Source of the DNA: CBDCTM01 sp965222005
GTDB taxonomy: Bacteria > Bacteroidota > Bacteroidia > Chitinophagales > Saprospiraceae
Length of the DNA stretch: 64,000 nt
Assembly: GCA_965222005.1 (NCBI GenBank)
Contig: OZ244935.1
Span: 1,612,001-1,676,000 of the forward strand
Reading direction: 5' to 3'
Below the pieces are notes generated by a model. That model did no database searches, had not been told where the DNA came from, and worked only from the letters and a program-made list of their open reading frames with translations. Below, piece by piece: positions 28,520 to 36,017 of this stretch (positions are counted from its first letter, which is position 1; the number at the start of each line of letters is the position of its first letter). The translations under genes were made by a program, and so were the position numbers.

Positions 28520-28522
28520 ATG
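28495..28522 (+). repeat. tandem 14-base repeat over the transposase start
   Basis: AAAAACATTAGATG is duplicated exactly. The second copy supplies the ATG used as the transposase start. The ATG in the first copy is out of frame and meets a stop after a few codons. Confidence 0.85.
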
Positions 28523-29784
28523 AAAAAGCAACAAATAATATTCGAACAAATAGTTGAGCGAGGCTGTGGGATAGATATCCACAAGAAGATACTTGTAGCA
28601 ACGATACGAGGAACTGGCCTAGAAGAAGAAACGCGTAGTTATGATGCGTACACTAGCTCGATTGAGGAATTGCGAAATTGGTTGAAGAGCAATAATATTA
28701 CTCATGTAGCAATGGAAAGCACTGGTGTATATTGGAAGCCTGTGTACAATATATTAGAGGAAGAATTTGAGATACTGTTAGTTAATGCACGTCATATTAA
28801 GAATGTGCCAGGACAGAAAACGGACAAGAAAGATAGTAAGTGGATAACGAAGTTGTTACTTAGTGGATTGTTGAAAGGCAGCTTTGTGCCGCCGAAGGGG
28901 ACACGCGAGTTACGAGATTTAACGCGTTATCGTCGTAAGATAGTTGGGACGATTTCCTCGGAAAAGAATCGAGTACAAAAAATATTAGAAGATGCCAATA
29001 TTAAGCTATCCTGTGTGTTGAGTAATATGAGTGGAGCAGTAGCGACCAAAATAATTAAAGCGATGCTAGAAGGTCAAGAAGATATATGGGAGTTAGTGAA
29101 TTTTCATCATGGCCGGATGAAAGCTAGTAAAGAAGAATTAGGATTAGCTCTGCAAGGCGCTTTAAGTGACCACCATCGTTTTATGCTGACAACGATACGA
29201 GATTCTATGGCAGAAAAAGAGGCATTATTAGAAAAGTTGGATGAACGAATCGAAGCCCAACTTAGAGCTAATGAAATGGAACTAGATGTTGAACTATTAG
29301 ATAGTATACCGGGAGTAGGTAAGGATGGCGCAGCAGGAATAATAGCGGAGATAGGTAACAATATGGATCAATTTCCAACGGCTCAACATCTAGCTTCATG
29401 GGCAGGTATAAGCCCAGGAAGTAATGAAAGTGCAGGTAAAAAAAAAGTGGACGGATAACACATGGTAATAAATATTTGAGGACGCTACTGGTGCAATGTG
29501 CATGGGCAGCTACTCGAACCAAAGGTACTTATCTAAGAAGTAAATACGATAGTCTTGTAGGACGTAGAGGCAAGAAAAAGGCATTAATTGCAGTAGGACA
29601 TAAGATCCTGATCGCCGCCTATTATATCATTCAAGACCAAGTAGCATACAAAGAATTAGGTAGTGATTATTTAGACAACAAACGAAAAAATAAACAGATT
29701 CAGCATCATCTTAAACGACTTAAAGAGCTAGGTTTAGATGCCGAACAAATAAATCAAATTCAACAATTAACAAAAGTTGCTTAA
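28520..29784 (+). pseudogene. IS110-family transposase split by a frameshift at a 9-A run
   Basis: The first frame (28520-29458) has the DEDD RuvC-like domain: GIDIHKK, MESTGVYW, and DKKDSKW for the paired aspartates. The helix-hairpin LDSIPGVGKD and the start of the transposase_20 domain (WAGISPGSNESAGKKK) follow. After AAA AAA AAA the frame meets TAA. Reading one base back gives SGRITHGNKYLRTLLVQCAW, which continues to 29784 with the normal C terminus. The break sits on the nine adenines at 29438-29446. It could be a pseudogene, a polymerase-slippage or minus-one frameshift site, or a homopolymer sequencing error. Confidence 0.85.
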
Positions 29785-29983
29785 GGTCGTTTTTTACTGG
29801 AGGTTGAAATATCCTTATCAAATGAGGAAACCCCGTACATGAAACTGACTTTGAATGCTAAGCACACAAGAGTATCGCCAACCTTCGGGGGGAGCATGTA
29901 GATGAAATTTTAACTCTTAGTATTCGCAACTCTTTTTGCTTTTATTGAGCTAGATTCTAGCTCTTGTATAAAATTTTAAACAG

Positions 29984-30844
29984 ATGAAAATGAAATTCAT
30001 ACAACTTTTCGTACTCAGTCTCTTTGGAGTAGCCTGTGCGAAAGACCAGCTGGCCGAACCGATACAAACAGAATTCACGTACTTACACACGGGCCATACC
30101 CGTGCTTCCGGTCCCAATAACAATGTGGTGTTTGAGGCAGCAGCAGCCGTGGATTACCGCAGCTTTGATATGCGGTGGCTGGGTGGAGATTTAAGCTATT
30201 TTTCTACTATTGATGAAGCGCAGGTTGCCTACCTCGACAGTATTTTCGATTTTGGGAATCCCAATACCCTGCTGGCTCCCGGCAATCATGAATATGCCGA
30301 TCATCCCGGCCTGTTGGAGGATGCCACCAATCGCCCCTTATTTTATGCCCATCACTTCAGGGGCCTCACTTTTTTGGTGTTCGATACACAAGGGGACGAC
30401 AATCATATCAGGAATGAGCAGGGAGCTTTGTTTGATGCCGTTGTGGATACGATTAGCCAGAGTAGCCACCTCATCCTCCTGCATCACCACCTCATCTGGA
30501 TGATGGATGGCGGCCCTTTGCAAGTAATGGTAGAAGAAGTAGCCAATGAGGGTATTGGCACATGTTTTCATTGTACGAAAGAAAATAATTTTTATGAAGA
30601 CATCTATCCGAAGCTGGTAACTTTGCAAAAACGGGGTATCGAAGTAATATGCATTGGCGGCGATGTAGGAAGTAAAGTACGGAGCTTTGAGCATATCACT
30701 GCGGAGGGCATTACCTTTCTGGGATCGGGCCTGCAGTTTAACATTGGCAAGGATCATAATATGGCCTTGCTGTTCGAGCATCGGCCTGCCGCCAGGAAGC
30801 TCCACTGGAGGTTTGAGCCATTGAGTAATTTGCCGGTGAGGTGA
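29984..30844 (+). CDS. Metallophosphoesterase-like lipoprotein
   Basis: This 286-residue protein has a signal peptide with a lipobox (FGVAC, cysteine at about residue 18). Calcineurin-like phosphoesterase motifs follow: LGGDLSYF, APGNHEYADH, LLHHHLIW and CIGGDVGS. The usual opening D-x-H motif is represented by LHTGHTR, which lacks the aspartate, so metal binding may be altered. It would sit in the periplasm or on the outer membrane. The gene begins about 70 bases after the estimated end of the IS110 element; GAGCTA/TAGCTC forms a small hairpin in the gap. The substrate is unknown. Confidence 0.75.
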   Translation: MKMKFIQLFVLSLFGVACAKDQLAEPIQTEFTYLHTGHTRASGPNNNVVFEAAAAVDYRSFDMRWLGGDLSYFSTIDEAQVAYLDSIFDFGNPNTLLAPGNHEYADHPGLLEDATNRPLFYAHHFRGLTFLVFDTQGDDNHIRNEQGALFDAVVDTISQSSHLILLHHHLIWMMDGGPLQVMVEEVANEGIGTCFHCTKENNFYEDIYPKLVTLQKRGIEVICIGGDVGSKVRSFEHITAEGITFLGSGLQFNIGKDHNMALLFEHRPAARKLHWRFEPLSNLPVR

Positions 30845-30880
30845 GGTATAGCAATATCCCGATGGTGGGCAACAGCTCTT

Positions 30881-32314
30881 TTATCTGCGCTCCGCCACCT
30901 TTTCCAGCAGCCATTGTTTGGCAGCAATTGCTTTGCAATTCAATATTCGCTGGCAGGTCTTTTCCAGCTGGCTGCTGTCGCGCGGGGGAATGGTCGATAG
31001 TTTTTTCACAAAGCGCAACACATTGAGGTATTGCTGCCGGACTTCCCTGGAGATAAATTTGTTGCGCCGCAGATACGCACGGTAGCTGTCGATGAGAGAA
31101 TCCAGCGCGTTGAGTTCATCGAGTTCGTAATAGGTTTTGAGGAGCATAAGCTTGCCTCCCAGGGCATAAACCGGGTTTTTATATTCCACTTCGCGCAGCT
31201 GCTCGATCACCTTTTCGTAGCGCTGCTGATGGAAATACACCTTTGCCAGATTGTAGGTGAGCGCATTGGCCTGGTTGTCTTTTGGAAGCTTTGCCGTATG
31301 GTTCTGGATGAATTTTTCTACCCAATCAAAGGCCTTTACGTGCAAACCTATGGTAATAATATTTTTATAATCCTGTGGCAGCAGCACATCCGATTTGAAA
31401 ATAATTTCTTTCTCTAACAGGCTTTTATAAATTTCAAACAGCTCATTGAAATATTCGTGCTGGCCACTATTGATCTTGGTACTGATGCAGTAGTTTATTA
31501 GATGAATATACAGCACATCCAGCTCCTCTTTGCTGAAGGCAGAGGACTTTTGCTCCAGCAATTGTTTGAGTTGTTGAAAATAAATTTCCCTATCCGGATC
31601 CAGCAGCATTTTGGCTACCAGATAGTACGCACGAATGGCCACTTCCTTGAAAAAAGGCCCCATTGCAATGTTTTCCAGATACCCCTCAGGCAAGGAGATG
31701 TTCGACTCGGCAGCCAGCATTTTACTGTAGCCCAGAATGTCGCAGTAATTTTTGAGCTTGTGGATGTGGTAAAAGCAATCGAGATGATAGTCGGCCTTTT
31801 CCAGATTTTCAAAATCCTGTCGTTTGTTGCCCAGCTTTTCGATATGCGTGTGGCAGCAAGTCTCAGTGAGGTACTTCATATAGTGATAATCGCTATTGCG
31901 AAGGGAGGACCGTTCTTCTGCGAGCCTGACCTGCCGGAGGGCAGCCTTGAAATGCTTGTCTAATTCGGGCTGGTTGAATTTTTCGAGCAGCTGAACTTGC
32001 CGCTGCGCTGAATTTTCACGAAGCTCCTCGTGTACTAAAAACTGCTCCAGCTGCTTGTTGAGGTCGCTACAGAGCCTCCGAAACTGGAGATCATTGTAGC
32101 TAGCGGTAGGATGGACAGCCAGCCACAACTGCTTTTTTTGCCGCCCTCTTTCGCTGGCTTGGGGCCCCTTTTTTAGCATTGGCTCCCAGGCATTGTACAA
32201 GGCTGTCAATTCGGCGCTTTCATTGAAATAGGGAGAATGGAGGTATTTGCGGAAGCGCTTCCGCATATGCCCGTCGAGGCTGAGTAAAAGCTTGTGCAAT
32301 TTGCTATTGGTCAT
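30881..32314 (-). CDS. Helical protein of unknown function
   Basis: This 477-residue protein has no signal peptide and is almost entirely helical, with TPR-like character towards the C terminus (ANALTYNLAKVYFHQQRYEKVIEQL, with regular aromatic spacing). Many basic and acidic residues suggest a soluble cytoplasmic scaffold. No family was recognised. The frame runs back to a TTG at 32401, but the ATG at 32314 (TNSKLHKLLLSLDG) looks like the true start because the upstream extension is poor in charged residues. It is divergent from the PKD/dockerin gene at 32.6 kb. Confidence 0.7.
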   Translation of the reverse strand: MTNSKLHKLLLSLDGHMRKRFRKYLHSPYFNESAELTALYNAWEPMLKKGPQASERGRQKKQLWLAVHPTASYNDLQFRRLCSDLNKQLEQFLVHEELRENSAQRQVQLLEKFNQPELDKHFKAALRQVRLAEERSSLRNSDYHYMKYLTETCCHTHIEKLGNKRQDFENLEKADYHLDCFYHIHKLKNYCDILGYSKMLAAESNISLPEGYLENIAMGPFFKEVAIRAYYLVAKMLLDPDREIYFQQLKQLLEQKSSAFSKEELDVLYIHLINYCISTKINSGQHEYFNELFEIYKSLLEKEIIFKSDVLLPQDYKNIITIGLHVKAFDWVEKFIQNHTAKLPKDNQANALTYNLAKVYFHQQRYEKVIEQLREVEYKNPVYALGGKLMLLKTYYELDELNALDSLIDSYRAYLRRNKFISREVRQQYLNVLRFVKKLSTIPPRDSSQLEKTCQRILNCKAIAAKQWLLEKVAERR

Positions 32315-32613
32315 TTTTTTAATGGTATTTGAAACGGCAAAGGCATTCAAAAAACAAAGTATAAATTTCAATATTCGACTTTCCAAGCCTGTATTGGTCA
32401 ATATTTAGTCAAATTTCATTCGCAAAAACGGATTGTTGAGAGATTAAAAATAAGAAAAAATTGAACCATATATCATTGATTGTCAATGATTTGTCGTCTT
32501 TTTGCCAAAATAGTATCTCGTACAAATTCAATCTTTTGTAATTTTTAATCCCGCAAATAAATTGCATTTTTGTACTATGCCGGAATGTGTACTCATTAGG
32601 CAAAGGCATTCTG

Positions 32614-34038
32614 ATGAATAAAAAATATCGTACATATTATCCAATCATCCTGGGCCTGCTGTACTGCTTGGCGATCCCCGCAGTGGTACACGCGGATGTC
32701 AAGCAGGCTGGCTGTCAGGCTCTGTTCGATTACGAAACCTACAGTGGTCCTTTGCCAACGCTGGGCGGCATTACCTTCCACAATTTATCGAGTGGCGATT
32801 TTGATGGACTGAGCTGGGACTTTGGTGACAACAGCTTTTCTTCCGAGCAAAGCAGTTCGCTGGATCATTTTTATAGCGAAAGTGGCATATTTACTGTTTG
32901 CCTTGATCTGTGGAACGGACAGGATTGTGCAGATCAATATTGCCAGGAAATCACGGTGGATATCGACAATCAGAGCTGTGCCACTACAGATTGTGTCTTT
33001 CCCGGTGATGCCAATTACGATGGCCAGGCCGATCTCTACGACCTGATGACCATAGGTGTCGGGCTGGGTGAAAATGGCCCGCCCCGCCCCAACGCTTCGA
33101 TCAACTGGATACCCCAGGCTGCTCCCGACTGGCCTCAGTTTACTCCGAGCGGTATTAATTACAAACATTTGGATTGTGACGGCAACGGCAATATTAGCAC
33201 CGCTGACATGCTGGCCATTCTCACCAATTACAGCGCAATCAAACAACCGCTTATCAGCACTGCCGAATCGGACGGGCCGCTGGTTTCCCTCCAATTTGAT
33301 ACCGATACCATCTTCATTGATGAAAATACCCCCGATTTGATAACGGTGACAGCGGGCCTTATGGCCGGCAATTCATCTTATCCCATGCATGACGTTTACT
33401 CCCTGGCGCTTTATTTGGATTATGATACGACCTTCGTACAGGCGGATAATGGCGTGCTGGTTGAATTTGCTGCCAACAGCTTTGTGGGCAATTCCACGAA
33501 TGGCGAACTGTTATCACATGGGATTAATTTGAGGGCTGAACAGCAGATCGACCTGGGCCTTACGCGCACCAATGGCGCAGAAGCAGGAGGCTTTGGCCGC
33601 ATCGCTACAGTCAAGTTTATTGTAGTTGCCGACATCATCGACGGGCGCGTGGAGCCTACCGATCCGGTGACTTTTGATGTGCCTTTGAGTGGGGTAAAGG
33701 TAGCCAACAGCCTGGGCAACGAGCGCTTTGTGAGCTGGAGTAAGACACCGGCGCGAATAGTATTTGCCAATAAAATTCCAACCAGTACCCATACTCCTGC
33801 ACTTTCTCGAAAAGTCAAACTCTATCCCAACCCTGCCCATGACCAGCTCACTATCGAGCTGGACGGATTGCAGCCGCAGCGGCTGAGCCTCTTCAATTTG
33901 CTGGGCGAGCCGGTGCTGGAGCAAGAACTGGAGCAGCGCAAAGCTAACATAGCGCTGAGCGATTTGGAGAGCGGCCTGTACCTGCTGGAAGTGAGCACCG
34001 CTGAGGGCTTGGTGACTAAGCGGGTGGTGGTTTGGTAG
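32614..34038 (+). CDS. T9SS cargo protein with PKD domain and dockerin-type repeats
   Basis: This 474-residue secreted protein has a signal peptide (ending VVHAD), a PKD domain (LSWDFGDNSFSSEQ, then SGIFTVCLDLWNG), two dockerin-like calcium segments (GDANYDGQADLYDLMTI and LDCDGNGNISTADMLAIL), a cohesin-like beta region (about 220-380), and a T9SS type A sorting domain starting VKLYPNPAHDQLTIEL and ending TKRVVVW. It should be exported through T9SS and anchored to the surface. A GTG at 32587 is in frame, but the ATG at 32614 gives a proper signal peptide. No catalytic domain was seen. Confidence 0.85.
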   Translation: MNKKYRTYYPIILGLLYCLAIPAVVHADVKQAGCQALFDYETYSGPLPTLGGITFHNLSSGDFDGLSWDFGDNSFSSEQSSSLDHFYSESGIFTVCLDLWNGQDCADQYCQEITVDIDNQSCATTDCVFPGDANYDGQADLYDLMTIGVGLGENGPPRPNASINWIPQAAPDWPQFTPSGINYKHLDCDGNGNISTADMLAILTNYSAIKQPLISTAESDGPLVSLQFDTDTIFIDENTPDLITVTAGLMAGNSSYPMHDVYSLALYLDYDTTFVQADNGVLVEFAANSFVGNSTNGELLSHGINLRAEQQIDLGLTRTNGAEAGGFGRIATVKFIVVADIIDGRVEPTDPVTFDVPLSGVKVANSLGNERFVSWSKTPARIVFANKIPTSTHTPALSRKVKLYPNPAHDQLTIELDGLQPQRLSLFNLLGEPVLEQELEQRKANIALSDLESGLYLLEVSTAEGLVTKRVVVW

Positions 34039-34107
34039 GTTAAGTAAGGTTGTTTGTCCTTTGCATTGAGGTATATGACCAGACTTCTGATATCAGGTTT
34101 ACTCCCC

Positions 34108-34770
34108 TCACTTCCCCGCCACTACAATTACGATCTCGCCTTTCACCTTTGCCGGTTCAAAATGTTCGATCAATTGCTGCAAGCTCGCCCTTTTCACTTC
34201 TTCGTGTAGCTTGCTCAGCTCGCGGGCCACACAAGCTGTGCGGTCAGCGCCACAATATTCGGCCAACTGCCGAAGGCACTTCACTAAGCGGTGCGGCGAT
34301 TCATACAGAATAAAGGTATGTGGCAGCTCTGCCAGGTATTGCAGGCGCGTCTGGCGGCCCTTCTTGTGGGGTAGAAAGCCTTCGAAAAAAAATTGGTTGG
34401 CAGGCAGGCCCGAGGCTACAAGTGCCGGAATGAGGGCCGTAGGGCCGGGCAAACAACTTACGGGAATTTGCTGGCGATGGCATTCGCGGGCCAGCAAAAA
34501 GCCGGGATCGGATATACCGGGCGTACCGGCATCGGTGATGAGTGCGATTTGCTGGCCGGCCTGGAGCTGGCTGATGATCACAGGGGTAAGTTGATGCTCG
34601 TTGTGGGCGTGATAGGCGCGCATCGGCGTGTTGATGGCGTAGTGTTGGAGCAGTTTTTTTGAGCTGCGGGTATCCTCAGCCAGGATCAGGTCGGATTCTT
34701 TCAAGAGCCGGATGGCTCGAAAACTCATGTCTTCCAGATTCCCGATGGGCGTTGGTATGAGGTAGAGCAT
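34108..34770 (-). CDS. rsmI: 16S rRNA (cytidine-2'-O-)-methyltransferase RsmI
   Basis: This 220-residue protein carries the full RsmI signature: MLYLIPTPIGNLEDMS, LILAEDTRSSKKLL, LITDAGTPGISDPG, LPGPTALIPALVASGLP, FFEGFLPHKKGRQ and ESPHRLVK. It methylates the 2'-hydroxyl of C1402 in 16S rRNA. The open frame extends to 34890 across purS, but the ATG at 34770 is the family start. It lies 7 bases downstream of purS. A second, divergent member of the family is at 1.6 kb. Confidence 0.95.
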   Translation of the reverse strand: MLYLIPTPIGNLEDMSFRAIRLLKESDLILAEDTRSSKKLLQHYAINTPMRAYHAHNEHQLTPVIISQLQAGQQIALITDAGTPGISDPGFLLARECHRQQIPVSCLPGPTALIPALVASGLPANQFFFEGFLPHKKGRQTRLQYLAELPHTFILYESPHRLVKCLRQLAEYCGADRTACVARELSKLHEEVKRASLQQLIEHFEPAKVKGEIVIVVAGK

Positions 34771-34777
34771 GGTGGGC

Positions 34778-35035
34778 TCAGGAATTGACGGGCTCGATGG
34801 AGTAGGAATAGGTTTCCATAATGATATTGGAGAGCAACTTTTGGCAGGCCGTTTCGACGGCCTGGGTAGCTGCTTCTTTAGACTCGGCATTGAGAGTCAT
34901 TTCAATACGTTTGCCAATGCGAATGTCATGGATGCCATGTAGATCGAGGTTTTTCATATTATTGGCAACGGTCTTGCCTTGCGGATCGAGCAGCTCCTTG
35001 TGTGGCATGACGTTGATTTCGGCAATGAATTTCAT
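34778..35035 (-). CDS. purS: Phosphoribosylformylglycinamidine synthase subunit PurS
   Basis: This 85-residue protein begins MKFIAEINVMPHKELLDPQGKTV, the PurS signature, and continues with a ferredoxin-like fold (LDLHGIHDIRIGKRIEMTL). PurS holds PurL and PurQ together in the three-subunit enzyme of purine synthesis; neither partner is in the window. The ATG at 35035 is preferred over a start at 35059 because it matches the family length. It is followed by rsmI after 7 bases. Confidence 0.93.
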   Translation of the reverse strand: MKFIAEINVMPHKELLDPQGKTVANNMKNLDLHGIHDIRIGKRIEMTLNAESKEAATQAVETACQKLLSNIIMETYSYSIEPVNS

Positions 35036-35079
35036 GTTACAAGCATTTTGTTGGTGCAAAGATACATTTTACAACGTAT

Positions 35080-35817
35080 TCAACTACTTTTCAAAGATTG
35101 CTTTTGCATGGGCGACATCCAATTGAAAAGTACAGAGAAAAGTACGTACAAAGCCATAAGTAGCGAGAGGCCCAGCTCCCGAAATAAGACCAGCAACACT
35201 GCTGCCAATGCCATAAAAGCGTAGCGTTTTTCATTGCCTCGCCAGCCAGCGCCTTTGAATTTCATGCTAAACATAGGTATCTCCGATATAAGCAGACAGG
35301 AAAGGATACCGATGGTGGGATACAAAAATTCCGGGCTGCTGATAAGGCTGCGCAGCTCATAGGTGTTCAACTCATACACCAGCATGAGGCCTACTACAAA
35401 CACGGTACAGCCTGGCGTAGGCAATCCCAGGAACTCTTCCGTCTGGCGGGTATCGAGATTAAATTTGGCCAGGCGCATGGCAGCAAATATGGTGAGGATG
35501 AAGGCCGGTAGCGCAGCTATTGTGAGGCCCACCGGCTCATTGATGTCGGCGCGGAGGCCATCGGCCAGCAATACATAGAGGATGGCTCCGGGTACGATGC
35601 CAAAAGTGACCATATCGGCCAGGGAGTCCAGTTCTTTGCCCAGGCTGGTATCTACATTTAACTGGCGTGCGATCAAGCCATCGGTGTAATCGGCAATGCC
35701 GCCGAGGAAAACGCATAAAAAAGCGGGAAGAAATTGTTGTTGGAATATAAAAACCAGGGCACAGCAGCCGAAAAACAGATTGAGCAAGGTAATGATATTG
35801 GGGAGATGCCTGTACAT
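35080..35817 (-). CDS. pssA: CDP-diacylglycerol-serine O-phosphatidyltransferase
   Basis: This 245-residue integral membrane protein makes phosphatidylserine, the precursor of phosphatidylethanolamine. The CDP-alcohol phosphatidyltransferase motif is visible as DGLIAR, then LGKELDSLAD, with the required aspartates. About seven membrane helices are seen, and the start MYRHLPNIITLLNLFFGC is typical. It is the first gene of a minus-strand run with purS and rsmI (gap of 44 bases to purS). A strong hairpin upstream separates it from the receptor gene. Confidence 0.92.
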   Translation of the reverse strand: MYRHLPNIITLLNLFFGCCALVFIFQQQFLPAFLCVFLGGIADYTDGLIARQLNVDTSLGKELDSLADMVTFGIVPGAILYVLLADGLRADINEPVGLTIAALPAFILTIFAAMRLAKFNLDTRQTEEFLGLPTPGCTVFVVGLMLVYELNTYELRSLISSPEFLYPTIGILSCLLISEIPMFSMKFKGAGWRGNEKRYAFMALAAVLLVLFRELGLSLLMALYVLFSVLFNWMSPMQKQSLKSS

Positions 35818-35949
35818 GGTAGTTTGTGAAAATATGCTGTCGCTAAAGTACTATTTTAAAGCAGACTCCGACAAAAAAAAATGATGCAGACCTTACCAAT
35901 GCTATATGCTACCTGTATGTATCAATCCGATGCTTTCAAGAATTGAAAT

Positions 35950-35991
35950 AATCATACCCGGCTCATCAAATAATATGAGCCAGGTATGATT
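35950..35991 (-). terminator. terminator hairpin after the outer-membrane receptor
   Basis: AATCATACC-C-GGCTCAT (35950-35966) pairs with ATGAGCC-A-GGTATGATT (35975-35991), a 16-bp stem with one mismatch and an 8-base loop. On the minus strand it lies 26 bases after the receptor stop. The following tail is only moderately T-rich. Confidence 0.7.
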
Positions 35992-36017
35992 ATATGGTAC
36001 AGAATTATTTCCAAAAG

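Larger units (their letters stand above)
28261..29910 (+). mobile_element. IS110-family insertion sequence (approximate limits)
   Basis: The element contains an IS110-type transposase read in two frames. It is AT-rich and uses codons unlike its neighbours. IS110 elements lack terminal inverted repeats, so the ends are estimates based on composition and the neighbouring genes. The sequence ACATGAAACT occurs on both sides of the transposase (28435-28444 and 29837-29846), but its meaning is unclear. Confidence 0.6.

Noticed and set aside
32409..32609. 66-codon minus-strand frame between divergent genes
   Set aside because: It covers the promoter region of the PKD/dockerin gene, is AT-driven and has no protein features.
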